Origin: Acidobacteria bacterium 13_1_20CM_58_21
GTDB taxonomy: Bacteria; Acidobacteriota; Terriglobia; Acidiferrales; UBA7541
Length of the DNA stretch: 34,120 bases
Direction of reading: 5' to 3'
Assembly (NCBI GenBank): GCA_001919715.1
Contig: MNIJ01000213.1
Span: 1 to 34,120 of the forward strand
The notes under the pieces are model-generated. The model was not told where the DNA came from. It searched no databases and was given only the letters and a program-made list of their open reading frames with translations. A program made the translations under genes and the position numbers. Below are positions 18,212-27,355 of this stretch, piece by piece. How positions within the stretch are numbered: the first letter of the stretch is position 1; every line of letters starts with the position of its first letter.

Positions 18212-18616
18212 TTAGGCTTTTGCTTCGGTGCCCGCGACCGCTACGGCCGCTACTTCTTCGCGTGCCGCGCGCTTGATGCGCGCCGCTTTGCCCTTCAGGT
18301 TGCGCTGGTAGTACAGCCGGGCCCGGCGAACTTTACCCTTGCTGACAACTTCAATGGAGCTGATGGTCGGCGAATGCAAGGGGAAAATACGCTCGATGCC
18401 CACGCCAAAACTGACGCGGCGCACCGTAAAGGTCGCACTGGAGGCCCGTCCCTTCTTGGAGATCACGACACCCTCGAAGGCCTGCAGGCGTTCCTTGGTC
18501 TTCTCGCCTTCGCCTTCCTGCAGGCGCACGTTGACGCGCACGGTGTCGCCCGCGCGGAACTCGGGGAGGTCTTTGCGCAATTGCGCTTCATGGAGTTTAC
18601 GAATTACCGGATTCAT
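18212..18616 (-). CDS. rplS: 50S ribosomal protein L19
   Basis: [115 protein letters not shown]; start set at internal ATG. Confidence 0.97.
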   Translation of the reverse strand: MNPVIRKLHEAQLRKDLPEFRAGDTVRVNVRLQEGEGEKTKERLQAFEGVVISKKGRASSATFTVRRVSFGVGIERIFPLHSPTISSIEVVSKGKVRRARLYYQRNLKGKAARIKRAAREEVAAVAVAGTEAKA

Positions 18617-18779
18617 GTTCCTGTTTCCTTTTAGACCCACCGGAGGCAAGGCCAGCTCTCGACAGTCAACCTCCAATTATAAGGAGATGGTAACAATTTG
18701 CCTAGGACATTTCGGTGCCGCCGGGCGTGAAATCAGAGGTCTTCGCCAGAAGGCGTGTTTGCGAGAAATCACCTCGGCG

Positions 18780-19823
18780 TCAAGCCAGGGTTGAAGACGT
18801 TCTGCCCGGGCCAATCACCGTTCCTGCGAAGCGCTCCATTTCCTCGAGCTGCGGGCTGAATTGCAAGAGCACGAGGTCAACACCGGCGGCTTCGAATTGC
18901 GCCAGACGCTCGGCCACCTGTCCCGGCGTGCCAATCAGCCCGGAGCGCAGGCCACGATTCGAAACCGAATAATCTTCCAGGGAAACGCGCTGCTCCAATT
19001 GCGTTCCGGCAAGCCACTGCTGGTAGTTCGCGTAGCCCGCGGCGGATTGTTGGACATCCGTGACTCGCCGCAGCTCATCCTGCGCTTGGCGTTCCGTTTC
19101 GCGAACAATGGCATATCCCGCAACTCCGAACTTGAGCGGCGGCAAATTGTGTCGCGCGCGGCGTTCTCGCAGATCCGCGATTTTCTCGCCGACGCGCTCC
19201 GGCGGATCGCCGTGCATCAGATAGGCGTCGCATTTCTCGGCGATCAGCTCTTTGGCCGCCGCCGATTCGCCGCCCGCGTAAAGCGTGGGCCGCGGCTTGG
19301 CAACCGGTTTGGGCTCAAGAACGTTGTCTTCCACCCGGTAGTACTTCCCCGAATATGAAAAATGGTTCTCCTTCCACACCCCATCCACAACGTCGAGCCA
19401 TTCGCCGGTGCGCGCGTAGCGGTCGTCATGCTGTTCGAACGATACGCCGTACTTGCGCGCTTCGTCCGCCCACCACGAGGAAACCACATTCAGGGTAAGC
19501 CGGCCATTGCTAATCCGATCGATGTTGGCCGCCTGCTTCGCGAGCAACGCCGGAAGATGGAACGTCGGTCGCACCGCCACCATCAATTCGATCCGTTCGG
19601 TCACTGCGGCCAGCGCCGCCGCGGTGGACCACGCGTCCAGCGAAGGCGCCTCGACTCCCTTGATGTCGTTGAGATTGAGTTCCGCGATCAGCGTCAGGTC
19701 GAAGCCTATCTGCTCGCTCCGCTGGGCGAGCCTCTTCACATACGCCCAGCTTACTTCCATATTTTCATGTTCGACGTTGCGCAGCCATCCGCCAAAGACG
19801 GGAAGCCAGTAGCCGTATCTCAC
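18780..19823 (-). CDS. LLM-class flavin-dependent oxidoreductase (SsuD/SfnG-like monooxygenase)
   Basis: MRYGYWLPVFGGWLRNVE, LIAELNLNDIKG, FHLPALLAKQAANIDRISNGRLTLNVVSSWWADEARKYG, HDDRYARTGEWLDVVDGVWKE, LYAGGESAAAKEL, RSGLIGTPGQVAERLAQFEAAGVDLVLLQFSP; start overlaps ATP-grasp stop by 4 nt. Confidence 0.88.
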   Translation of the reverse strand: MRYGYWLPVFGGWLRNVEHENMEVSWAYVKRLAQRSEQIGFDLTLIAELNLNDIKGVEAPSLDAWSTAAALAAVTERIELMVAVRPTFHLPALLAKQAANIDRISNGRLTLNVVSSWWADEARKYGVSFEQHDDRYARTGEWLDVVDGVWKENHFSYSGKYYRVEDNVLEPKPVAKPRPTLYAGGESAAAKELIAEKCDAYLMHGDPPERVGEKIADLRERRARHNLPPLKFGVAGYAIVRETERQAQDELRRVTDVQQSAAGYANYQQWLAGTQLEQRVSLEDYSVSNRGLRSGLIGTPGQVAERLAQFEAAGVDLVLLQFSPQLEEMERFAGTVIGPGRTSSTLA

Positions 19824-20854
19824 CGCGGGCCTCCGCTGGCTGCCACGCGCTCGCCGCGACTCGCCTCGTGACGTTGCGCCTCCGCGATGAGGAAGTCCGC
19901 GAGCCGCGCGTAGGGATCGAAGCCAATGACGCGCACGGGATCGGCAACGAAATTCGATAGCGCGTTCACATCGTAATAAAGCTGCCGCCCGGTGCGATCG
20001 TCGATCACGTACTCGATCCCGCCAACCTCCACGCCTGCGAGTTCCACGATCCGTTCAACGTCCTGGATCACCTGGCGCGGCGGCTCGTAGCCCTCCACTT
20101 TCATCCCGCTCTTCGGCGCGTCCACCGGACACGCCATGCGCGTCAGCTCTTCGCCCCTGGTGTTCTGGCAGATGTCGGCTGGACACAAGTTGTAACTCTC
20201 GCCGGTGATATGAATCTGGATGGCATAGAGAAATTTCCCACCGAGAACCTCGACTCGGGTGATGATTCCGTCGCGTGCCGTAAACGCTTCCTGGACCAGC
20301 GCTGTCGAATCAATGCCCAAGTAGAGGCGCTTGGCCTCCACCGCGGCGCTCAGATCGTTCCGCGAATCGAAGCGCTCAATCCCTGCGCCACTCCCGCCAA
20401 TATTCGGCTTGATGACCACGGGATATCCGATAGCCTCGGCCGCGGCCAGCGTCTCGGTGGGATGATTGATGACCCGCGCCTTCGGATAAGGCAGTCCCAG
20501 CTTCTCCAGATTTGTAAGCTGCAGCGCCTTCGAAATCTCGTGATTGAACGACCGGTAACCGTTGACGACGCGCACGCCTTGCCCTTCGAGGTGCGCTAGG
20601 TAGTTCAGCGTGTAGAAGATTCCGTGGCCCAATCCCCGCTGCCACGCCGAAGGACTCATGCGATTGAAGAGCAGAGAATATTCTTTCTCCGGCGAGGCAA
20701 CATCGTAACTGTGGTGTCGCGCATCGATCTTCTGCCACGGCACACCCCGTTCATCGAGCTGCTCGAACAGCGGCCGGAACCAGTCCGGATGCTCGTAGTA
20801 AATGGCGATGGGTTTTTCGAATCCGTAGCCGATTCCATCGGTCTTCGTGCTCAT
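19820..20854 (-). CDS. ATP-grasp (RimK-like) ligase of unknown substrate
   Basis: GYPVVIKPNIGGSGAGIERF, ALVQEAF, GGIEYVIDDRTGRQLYYDVNALSNFV (C-terminal ATP-grasp D..N metal site); FEKPIAIYYEHPDWFRPLFEQLDERGVPW N-terminal domain. Confidence 0.85.
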   Translation of the reverse strand: MSTKTDGIGYGFEKPIAIYYEHPDWFRPLFEQLDERGVPWQKIDARHHSYDVASPEKEYSLLFNRMSPSAWQRGLGHGIFYTLNYLAHLEGQGVRVVNGYRSFNHEISKALQLTNLEKLGLPYPKARVINHPTETLAAAEAIGYPVVIKPNIGGSGAGIERFDSRNDLSAAVEAKRLYLGIDSTALVQEAFTARDGIITRVEVLGGKFLYAIQIHITGESYNLCPADICQNTRGEELTRMACPVDAPKSGMKVEGYEPPRQVIQDVERIVELAGVEVGGIEYVIDDRTGRQLYYDVNALSNFVADPVRVIGFDPYARLADFLIAEAQRHEASRGERVAASGGPR

Positions 20855-20964
20855 GAATCCTCGCGCTTAGTGCTCACCCTCTGGAGTCTCCCTTCGGAGC
20901 GGCACGGTCCTGCAGCTGTTGAATAACTTGTCTGCAGTTGAATGAGAACCTCAGGAAGTTTCAT
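20851..20964 (-). CDS. Candidate small ORF (37 aa: MKLPEVLIQLQTSYSTAAGPCRSEGRLQRVSTKREDS), possible precursor or coupling peptide
   Basis: ATG preceded by GAGGA with 5-nt spacing (GAGGAATAAAATG), begins 1 nt after trmD stop, its TGA overlaps the ATP-grasp ATG (ATGA). No homology check possible. Confidence 0.5.
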   Translation of the reverse strand: MKLPEVLIQLQTSYSTAAGPCRSEGRLQRVSTKREDS

Positions 20965-20965
20965 T

Positions 20966-21751
20966 TTATTCCTCGGGCAACAGATCGGGGCGATTGCGGA
21001 GGGTTTTGTCGATCGCCGCGCCGCGCCTCCATTTGGCCACCTCCGCGTGGTTTCCCCCGATGAGCACCTCCGGCACGGCCCAGCCTCGATACTCCGCCGG
21101 CCGCGTGTAGTGCGGAAAATCCAAAAGTCCGGCAGGCCTGAGTCTTGGCTGGGAACTCGCGCGGCCCCCGGGATGAAGCGCCTTGGATTCTCGATGAGCC
21201 ATCCCGCTGAAGGATTCATTCTGCGAAGAAGCTTCGTTCCCCAAGGCCCCCGGCAGGAGTCGCGTCACGGCATCAATAACAAGCACGGCGGGAAGCTCCC
21301 CACCGCTCAGCACGAAGTCACCAATGGAGAGCTCCTCCGTGGCCAGATGCTCGGCCACCCTTTCGTCCACGCCTTCGTAACGCCCGCAAATAAGAATGAT
21401 TCGCTCGAGCTGCGCGTAACGCCGGGCCGTTTCCTGACCGAAAAGTTTTCCTGCGGCCGACATGAGCACAATGGCCGTCTGCGGATCAGCCGCGCCAGGC
21501 CTCCTGGCTTCGCCCGCCCGGCATCCGAGAAGAGATTCTACCGCTTCAAACACCGGCTCCGGCTTGAGCACCATGCCCTCGCCACCCCCGAACGGCCGGT
21601 CGTCCACCGTGCGGTGACGATCCTTGGTGAACTCCCGCAGATCCTGCACATTTACCTCCACCAGGCCCGTTTCGCGCGCCCGCCGAAGGATTCCATGATC
21701 CAGCGGCCCGGCGAAAAATTCCGGAAAAATGGTGATGAGATCGAAGCGCAT
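20966..21751 (-). CDS. trmD: tRNA (guanine-N1)-methyltransferase
   Basis: MRFDLITIFPEFF, FTKDRHRTVDDRPFGGGEGMVLKPEP, LICGRYEGVDERV, ELSIGDFVLSGGELPAVLVIDAVTRLLPGALGNEAS, GLLDFPHYTRP, VPEVLIGGNHAEVAKWRR. Confidence 0.96.
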   Translation of the reverse strand: MRFDLITIFPEFFAGPLDHGILRRARETGLVEVNVQDLREFTKDRHRTVDDRPFGGGEGMVLKPEPVFEAVESLLGCRAGEARRPGAADPQTAIVLMSAAGKLFGQETARRYAQLERIILICGRYEGVDERVAEHLATEELSIGDFVLSGGELPAVLVIDAVTRLLPGALGNEASSQNESFSGMAHRESKALHPGGRASSQPRLRPAGLLDFPHYTRPAEYRGWAVPEVLIGGNHAEVAKWRRGAAIDKTLRNRPDLLPEE

Positions 21752-21975
21752 GCTCCGCCAGTCTAACCAATTGATCGTCGGGCCGCCATTCCCGCCTCTT
21801 TTCTTGCCACCCTCCCGGAAGCGTGATGGACGTCCCGATGAACTTTCCCGTTGGTCCCTTTTCTGTCCTTTTGGACAGCTTGCCCATCCCCTCTCGTCCC
21901 GCTAACCTCTTGCTACACAAGCTGCTGTCTCCAGCCCGAAATGCAGGTAGTGGCACCTGCCGAGGGGTCAATCTT

Positions 21976-24447
21976 ATGAAGCTTGCCGCTCGCCTAACCC
22001 GCTTTTCATTGCTCTTGTCCTCGACCGTCCTCCTTCTATGGCTAGCGGGCTGTGGCGGCTATGTGAGCTCGAGCCGAACCGGGTCCGCGCCTCTGACACC
22101 CACAGGTCTTGCGGCGGCGACCGCCAATGCGCAGGTGAATCTGACCTGGAACACGACTTCCGGCGCGACGGGCTACTACGTCAAGCGCTCTACCAGCAGC
22201 GCAAGCGAGACACAAATCGCGGCACCGTCGACGACGGCCTACACCGACAACGCGGTAACCAATGGAACCAAATATTACTACCTCGTTTCGGCTTACAACT
22301 CCTACGGCCAGAGCGCAAATTCCGCCGAAGTCAGCGTTACGCCCGCAGCGCCCCCGCCCCCCGCCGTCCCAACTGGCCTCGCGGCCACCGCCGGTAACAT
22401 GCAGGTAGCGCTAAGCTGGACGGCCAGCTCCGGCGCGACAAGCTATCACGTCAAACGTTCCACAACGAGCGGCAGCGAGATGCAAATCGCCGCACCCGCG
22501 TCCGCCAATTTCACCGATACCGGCCTCACCAACGGCACGAAATATTATTACCTCGTTTCCGCCGTAAACTCCGCAGGCGAAAGCCTAAACTCCGCGGAAC
22601 TGAGTGCCACTCCCACCGCTCCGATAACGCCACCGGCAGTACCAACGGGCCTAACAGCCACTGCCGGCAACGCCCAGGTGAATTTGACTTGGAACGTCAG
22701 TGCCGGCGCAACGAGCTATCACCTCAAACGCTCCACGACCGCTGGCAGCGGCTACACGCAAATCGGCGCTCCCCCAACCGCGAATTTCGCCGATTCCGGC
22801 CTAACAAACGGAACAACCTACTACTACGTTGTAACCGCAGTGAACACCGCCGGCGAGAGCGGCAATTCCAATCAGGCCAGCGCCACCCCCATTAACGCGG
22901 CCGCGGACGTCACCATTACCATCGATCCCGCCAAGACCAAGCCCATTTCTCCCTACATCTATGGCATCAATTTTTATTCCGGCAATCCCGGTGTCTCGCC
23001 GTTGCTTACCTTCGATCGCGCCGGAGGCAACCGCTGGACCGCCTACAACTGGGAGACCAACGCCTCCAACGCCGGCAGCGACTATATCTACAACAATGAC
23101 AGCTACCTGAGCGGCAGCAATGTCCCAGCCGAGGCGGTAGGCAGCTTCATTGCTGCGGACCAAGGCCAAGGTCTGGCAAGTCTCGTGACCGTACAACTCC
23201 AGGGCTTGGTGTCGGCCGACGAGAACGGCCCGGTCAGCGTGACCAGTCCACCGGACTTGACGCGCTTCAAGACCGTTGTGGACAAAAAGGGCTCTACCTT
23301 CACGGCCATGCCTCCCACGACCGACGCTAGTGTCTACATGGATGAGTTCGTCTGGGCGCTGGACCAGAAGCTGCCGGGAATCTTCGGTGCCAATCCCACA
23401 CACCCCACTTTCCTGAGCCTGGACAATGAGCCGGAACTCTGGAATTCAACCCACTTGGAAGTGCAGGGACACAACCCGGTCACATCAGACGACTACATCA
23501 CCAAAACCATCAATCTTTCAAAAGCCCTGAAGGACCAATTTCCAAATGTGGTGATCTTCGGCCCGGTGCACTACGGATTTCAAGGCCTCTATAATTGGCA
23601 AGGGGAGCTGAGCGCCACCCCCGGCGGAACGAATTGGTTCCCGGACAAATACCTGCAAGCCCTGAAAACCGCTTCCACCTCTTACGGGAAACCCCTCGTG
23701 GATGTCTACGACTTCCATTGGTACGCGGAGGTGTACGACGCCAGCGGAACGAGGATCCTCAACCTCAACGGCACGACGCTGACCGACGCCCAGGTCCAGC
23801 TCATCGTGCAGAGTCCCCGGAACCTCTCTGATCCCACGTTCCGGGATGACGGCAACAGCAACCCGTGGATCTTTAACGAACTTGGCCAAACTCCCATCGA
23901 CATCCTGGGTCGCCTCCAAGCCAAGATCAACGCCGAATTCTCTGGCATGAAGTTGGCCATCACGGAGTACGAGAACGGCGGCTGGAATCACATTGCCGGA
24001 ACCATCGCCGAGGCCGATACCCTCGGCATCTTCGGCAGCCAGGGAGTCTTCGCAGCCAACTTCTGGCCTCCGAACGGCACCTATTCCTACGCCCTCGCTG
24101 GTTTCCGCGCCTTTCGCGGATTCGATGGGGCCAACGCCAGCTTCGGCGACACCTCGCTCCAGGCTACCTCCAGCGCCGTCCAAAACGTGATGGTTTACGC
24201 GAGCCTCGACAGCAGCATGCCCGGCCGCGTCGTCTTCGTGGCCATCAATCGCTCCAGCGCCGCCAAAGTGACCGCCATCAACGGCCAGGTACTCACTGGT
24301 ACGGCCCATCTCTACCAGATGACGGCGGCCTCTGCTCAGGGGCAGAATCCCGTTCAGCCCGTCGCTGTGGGAACCATCCCGGCGAGTGGCTCGTCGCTGA
24401 CCATCACACTGCCAGCCTATAGCGTCACCACCATCGACGTTCGATGA
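21976..24447 (+). CDS. Secreted lipoprotein with three Fn3 domains and a GH44-like glycoside hydrolase domain
   Basis: Lipobox-like LWLAGCGG; three Fn3 repeats (VPTGLAATAGN.QV.L.W...GATSYHVKRST...TNGTKYYYLVSAVNSAGES); catalytic-domain motifs SPYIYGINFY, GGNRWTAYNWETNASNAGSDY, TFLSLDNEPELWNSTH, VDVYDFHWYAE, KLAITEYENGGWNHIAGTIAEADTLGIFG. Confidence 0.85.
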   Translation: MKLAARLTRFSLLLSSTVLLLWLAGCGGYVSSSRTGSAPLTPTGLAAATANAQVNLTWNTTSGATGYYVKRSTSSASETQIAAPSTTAYTDNAVTNGTKYYYLVSAYNSYGQSANSAEVSVTPAAPPPPAVPTGLAATAGNMQVALSWTASSGATSYHVKRSTTSGSEMQIAAPASANFTDTGLTNGTKYYYLVSAVNSAGESLNSAELSATPTAPITPPAVPTGLTATAGNAQVNLTWNVSAGATSYHLKRSTTAGSGYTQIGAPPTANFADSGLTNGTTYYYVVTAVNTAGESGNSNQASATPINAAADVTITIDPAKTKPISPYIYGINFYSGNPGVSPLLTFDRAGGNRWTAYNWETNASNAGSDYIYNNDSYLSGSNVPAEAVGSFIAADQGQGLASLVTVQLQGLVSADENGPVSVTSPPDLTRFKTVVDKKGSTFTAMPPTTDASVYMDEFVWALDQKLPGIFGANPTHPTFLSLDNEPELWNSTHLEVQGHNPVTSDDYITKTINLSKALKDQFPNVVIFGPVHYGFQGLYNWQGELSATPGGTNWFPDKYLQALKTASTSYGKPLVDVYDFHWYAEVYDASGTRILNLNGTTLTDAQVQLIVQSPRNLSDPTFRDDGNSNPWIFNELGQTPIDILGRLQAKINAEFSGMKLAITEYENGGWNHIAGTIAEADTLGIFGSQGVFAANFWPPNGTYSYALAGFRAFRGFDGANASFGDTSLQATSSAVQNVMVYASLDSSMPGRVVFVAINRSSAAKVTAINGQVLTGTAHLYQMTAASAQGQNPVQPVAVGTIPASGSSLTITLPAYSVTTIDVR
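22096..22905 (+). repeat. Three tandem Fn3-encoding repeats (about 270 bp each)
   Basis: TGLAAATANAQVNLTW / TGLAATAGNMQVALSW / TGLTATAGNAQVNLTW units with matching spacing. Confidence 0.8.
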
Positions 24448-24810
24448 CACCGCGATTGCGGTGCGAGCCGCAGCTCGATTACTTGGCCTTGAGACGCGGC
24501 AGCCATCGCGGCGCCCGCCGGCAATACTGTTCCTATCCCGCGCCGAATTTCCGTCTGAGCGCGGGCTCATCGCACAAACAGATTCAGCGTATCCGACAGC
24601 CAACTCCAAGAGCGCTAACGGTTGAAAGATGCCCGACGCGCCCAGCAAGACCGAGCCGACGCTCCAATACATGGGATTCGGGAGGCGGTAGGGCCCTCCA
24701 CAACCAGTTTTTTCGGGGGATCGGAAGGCAGCTGCCAGCACGGCATCGCCAGGGTCCAAAAACCGGGAAGGTGAAAATCAGGGACCGGGGACATTGAAGA
24801 AGAGTACACG

Positions 24811-25446
24811 CTATTCACGGTTGAGGTCACGAAGGCCATCGGGGAGGAGGACATCAATGCGCCGTGCATTTGTGTCGATGTTCGTGCAGATATCCACGGC
24901 CAGCGGTATCAAGATTTCTCCGAGCGAAGTTTCCACTTCGAGGAGCGGTGTCCCGGAGATTCCTTCGCCGGGAAACTGCACATCGCGCACCATCCCCAGC
25001 AAAGACGGAGCTTCAGAGAGAAAACACGGGGAGGAAGCAAAAACCGGCGGCGATGCCGGAGTTTCAAACACGGAACACCCCATGAGGTCGGAGACGAAAT
25101 ACTGTCCCGCGGGCAGAGTCACGCGCTGTTCGAACGGCAGCAGCACTTCGAAGCCGCGAAATTTTTCGGCTTCGGAGATAGAATCCACACCTTCAAAATG
25201 AAAAACTGCCTGCCCGCGATGATTCTGGCTCAGCCAGCAGGATTTCAACGCCATGCGGCGCGGCTCATTCTTGCCGTCGGCAGGTCCGGCAAAAACTTCC
25301 CGCAATCGTGGGAGGCGCTCCGGAAAATCAGTGAGGATTTCAGCAGCGACTTCGCCCTTATTGCCGCGCGCCCGAAGGATGCGGGCCACCAGGACCCAGC
25401 GTGGAGTTTCGCGGCTCAATGGTAGACATGACCGGCAGGCGGTCAA
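24811..25446 (-). CDS. rimM: Ribosome maturation factor RimM
   Basis: [102 protein letters not shown]; start codon uncertain. Confidence 0.88.
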   Translation of the reverse strand: MTACRSCLPLSRETPRWVLVARILRARGNKGEVAAEILTDFPERLPRLREVFAGPADGKNEPRRMALKSCWLSQNHRGQAVFHFEGVDSISEAEKFRGFEVLLPFEQRVTLPAGQYFVSDLMGCSVFETPASPPVFASSPCFLSEAPSLLGMVRDVQFPGEGISGTPLLEVETSLGEILIPLAVDICTNIDTNARRIDVLLPDGLRDLNRE

Positions 25447-25676
25447 CTTTCAACAATTTCCAGCGTGAACCGCCGGCGCACCTTCATCCCCGACGCGCCG
25501 AGCAGCGTGCGAATGGCTTTCGCCGTTCGCCCCTGCCGCCCGATCACTTTTCCCAGATCCTCGGGATGGACTCGCAGTTCCAGCACGGTGACTTGCGACG
25601 CTTCGACGGACTTCACCTGCACGTCCTCGGGGTGGTCCACAAGGGCCTTGGCAATGGCTTCGACCAGTTCCTTCAT
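25443..25676 (-). CDS. khpA: KH-domain RNA-binding protein (KhpA/YlqC)
   Basis: [59 protein letters not shown]; position between rpsP and rimM. Confidence 0.92.
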   Translation of the reverse strand: MKELVEAIAKALVDHPEDVQVKSVEASQVTVLELRVHPEDLGKVIGRQGRTAKAIRTLLGASGMKVRRRFTLEIVES

Positions 25677-25741
25677 AGCGTACCTGGGAGTGGCACCCGC
25701 GGCAAAACCGGAGACCCGCACACTTAGGAAGGCGCTCTAGA

Positions 25742-25975
25742 TTAAGCGATCTTCTGCTGACGAAGGAAGCTGCGCACGGTATCGCTGGGCTGTGCCCCCA
25801 GTCCCATCCAATACTTGATGCGTTCGGCGTCGAGCTTGATCTCCGCAGGTTTTTTTAGCGGATCGTAGGTGCCCACCGCTTCCTTCACGCGGCCGTCTCG
25901 GGGCCGGGTCTTTTCAATGACCACCACGCGGTAAAAGGGCTTCTTTTTCTTCCCAATCCTTGACAAACGAATCAT
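25742..25975 (-). CDS. rpsP: 30S ribosomal protein S16
   Basis: MIRLSRIGKKKKPFYRVVVIEKTRPRDGRVKEAVGTYDPLKKPAEIKLDAERIKYWMGLGAQPSDTVRSFL. Confidence 0.97.
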   Translation of the reverse strand: MIRLSRIGKKKKPFYRVVVIEKTRPRDGRVKEAVGTYDPLKKPAEIKLDAERIKYWMGLGAQPSDTVRSFLRQQKIA

Positions 25976-26157
25976 TAACACTAAGTCAGTCCTCCTGAAC
26001 CTTCTATTCTAGCCTGCTTGGGCGCCGTGCAGCAATCGAAGTCTAGAGCGGACATCAGGGTGACTTCGGGAGACCAAGACGGATACCGCAGCTGTGTAAC
26101 CGGCCGATCAACGCGGCAGCGGAATGATATGCTTCCCCGCTGTAGGAAGGAGGCCTG

Positions 26158-27336
26158 GTGAAGCTGAAACTGATCCTCGCCGTCGTGGCGGTGCTAACTT
26201 TCCTAACGGCGGCTCAAACGCCCGGGCCATCATTAGAAGTGCCGACGGACAAGAAGATCGATGCGCTTTTCTCCCTACTGACCTCTCCGGAGGCCCCCGG
26301 TCTCGCCGTGCTGGTGCGAAAAAATGGCCGCACCCTTTTCGAACGCGGTTACGGTGTGCGCGATCTCCATTCGAAAGTGCTGATCGACGCGCACACGAAT
26401 TTCCGGCTGGCGTCTTGCACCAAGCAATTCACCGCCATGGCCATCATGTTGCTCGTGCACGACGGAAAACTACGCTACGACGAGACGCTCACGGAACTGT
26501 TTCCCGATTTTCCTCCCTACGGAAATTCCATCACCGTTCGAAACCTGCTGAATCACACTTCCGGCTTGCCGGACTACGAAGATTTGATGGAAGCGCTGGA
26601 AAAAGTGAAAGGCCCGAGGTGGACGCCGGAAAGACAAATTCAGGACGCCGAAGTTTTGCAATTGTTGAAGAAGGAAAGAGCCGGAACATTTACGCCGGGG
26701 GCCAGCTGGTCGTACAGCAATTCCGGTTACGTGGTGCTCGGACTTATCGTCGCGAATGTTTCAGGAAAATCGTACGGCGAATTTCTTCACACCCGGATTT
26801 TTGGGCCGCTGAAAATGAATCACACCATCGTCTTTCAAAAAGAAAAAAACGAAGTCGCGAATCGCGCCTTCGGCCACAGCAAGGACAATGATGCTTTCAA
26901 ACAAACCGATCAAAGCTCGACTTCCGCGACGCTCGGTGACGGCGGCATCTATTCGAGTCTTGAAGATCTGGCCAAGTGGGATGAGGCACTCGGGAATCAT
27001 ACGCTCCTCGGCGACAAAGAATTTCAGTCTGCCCGGACCCCCGTGAAGCTTGCCGATGGCACCGAACCGCACTGGCCCAAAGAGCCCAACGACGACAATC
27101 TGCATCCCGGCAAGCCCGTTCGGTATGGCTTCGGCTGGTTCCTCGACCCTTATCAAGGGCGGCCGCGCATGTGGCATACCGGAAGCACCATGGGTTTTCG
27201 CACGGCCATCGAACGATTCACGGAAGGCCATGGCCTCAGCATAATCATTCTTGGCAATCGCACCGACCTCGAACCGGAAAAGCTGGCGCTCCAAGTTGCT
27301 GACTTGATTTTCAAAGAACAGCATCTTCGCCGCTAA
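26158..27336 (+). CDS. Serine hydrolase, beta-lactamase class C / PBP-like, secreted
   Basis: Signal peptide, FRLASCTKQFTAMAIMLLV (SxxK), YSNSGYVVLG (YxN), RMWHTGSTMGF (HTG); GTG start with AAGGAGG RBS. Confidence 0.92.
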   Translation: MKLKLILAVVAVLTFLTAAQTPGPSLEVPTDKKIDALFSLLTSPEAPGLAVLVRKNGRTLFERGYGVRDLHSKVLIDAHTNFRLASCTKQFTAMAIMLLVHDGKLRYDETLTELFPDFPPYGNSITVRNLLNHTSGLPDYEDLMEALEKVKGPRWTPERQIQDAEVLQLLKKERAGTFTPGASWSYSNSGYVVLGLIVANVSGKSYGEFLHTRIFGPLKMNHTIVFQKEKNEVANRAFGHSKDNDAFKQTDQSSTSATLGDGGIYSSLEDLAKWDEALGNHTLLGDKEFQSARTPVKLADGTEPHWPKEPNDDNLHPGKPVRYGFGWFLDPYQGRPRMWHTGSTMGFRTAIERFTEGHGLSIIILGNRTDLEPEKLALQVADLIFKEQHLRR

Positions 27337-27355
27337 AAAAGGCGACCCGGCGCTT

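Noticed and set aside
20851-21219. Full 122-aa ORF overlapping trmD
   Set aside because: The upstream 85 codons lie inside trmD in another frame and look non-coding; only the last 37 codons from the internal ATG at 20964, with its own RBS, were kept as a candidate.
22096-22905. Fn3 repeats considered as a CRISPR-like or DNA-level repeat array
   Set aside because: Units are about 270 bp, protein-coding in one frame, and diverged at DNA level; ordinary domain repeats.
23518-24759. 413-aa minus-strand ORF antisense to the GH44-like gene
   Set aside because: No motifs; the plus strand shows GH44-like catalytic motifs throughout.
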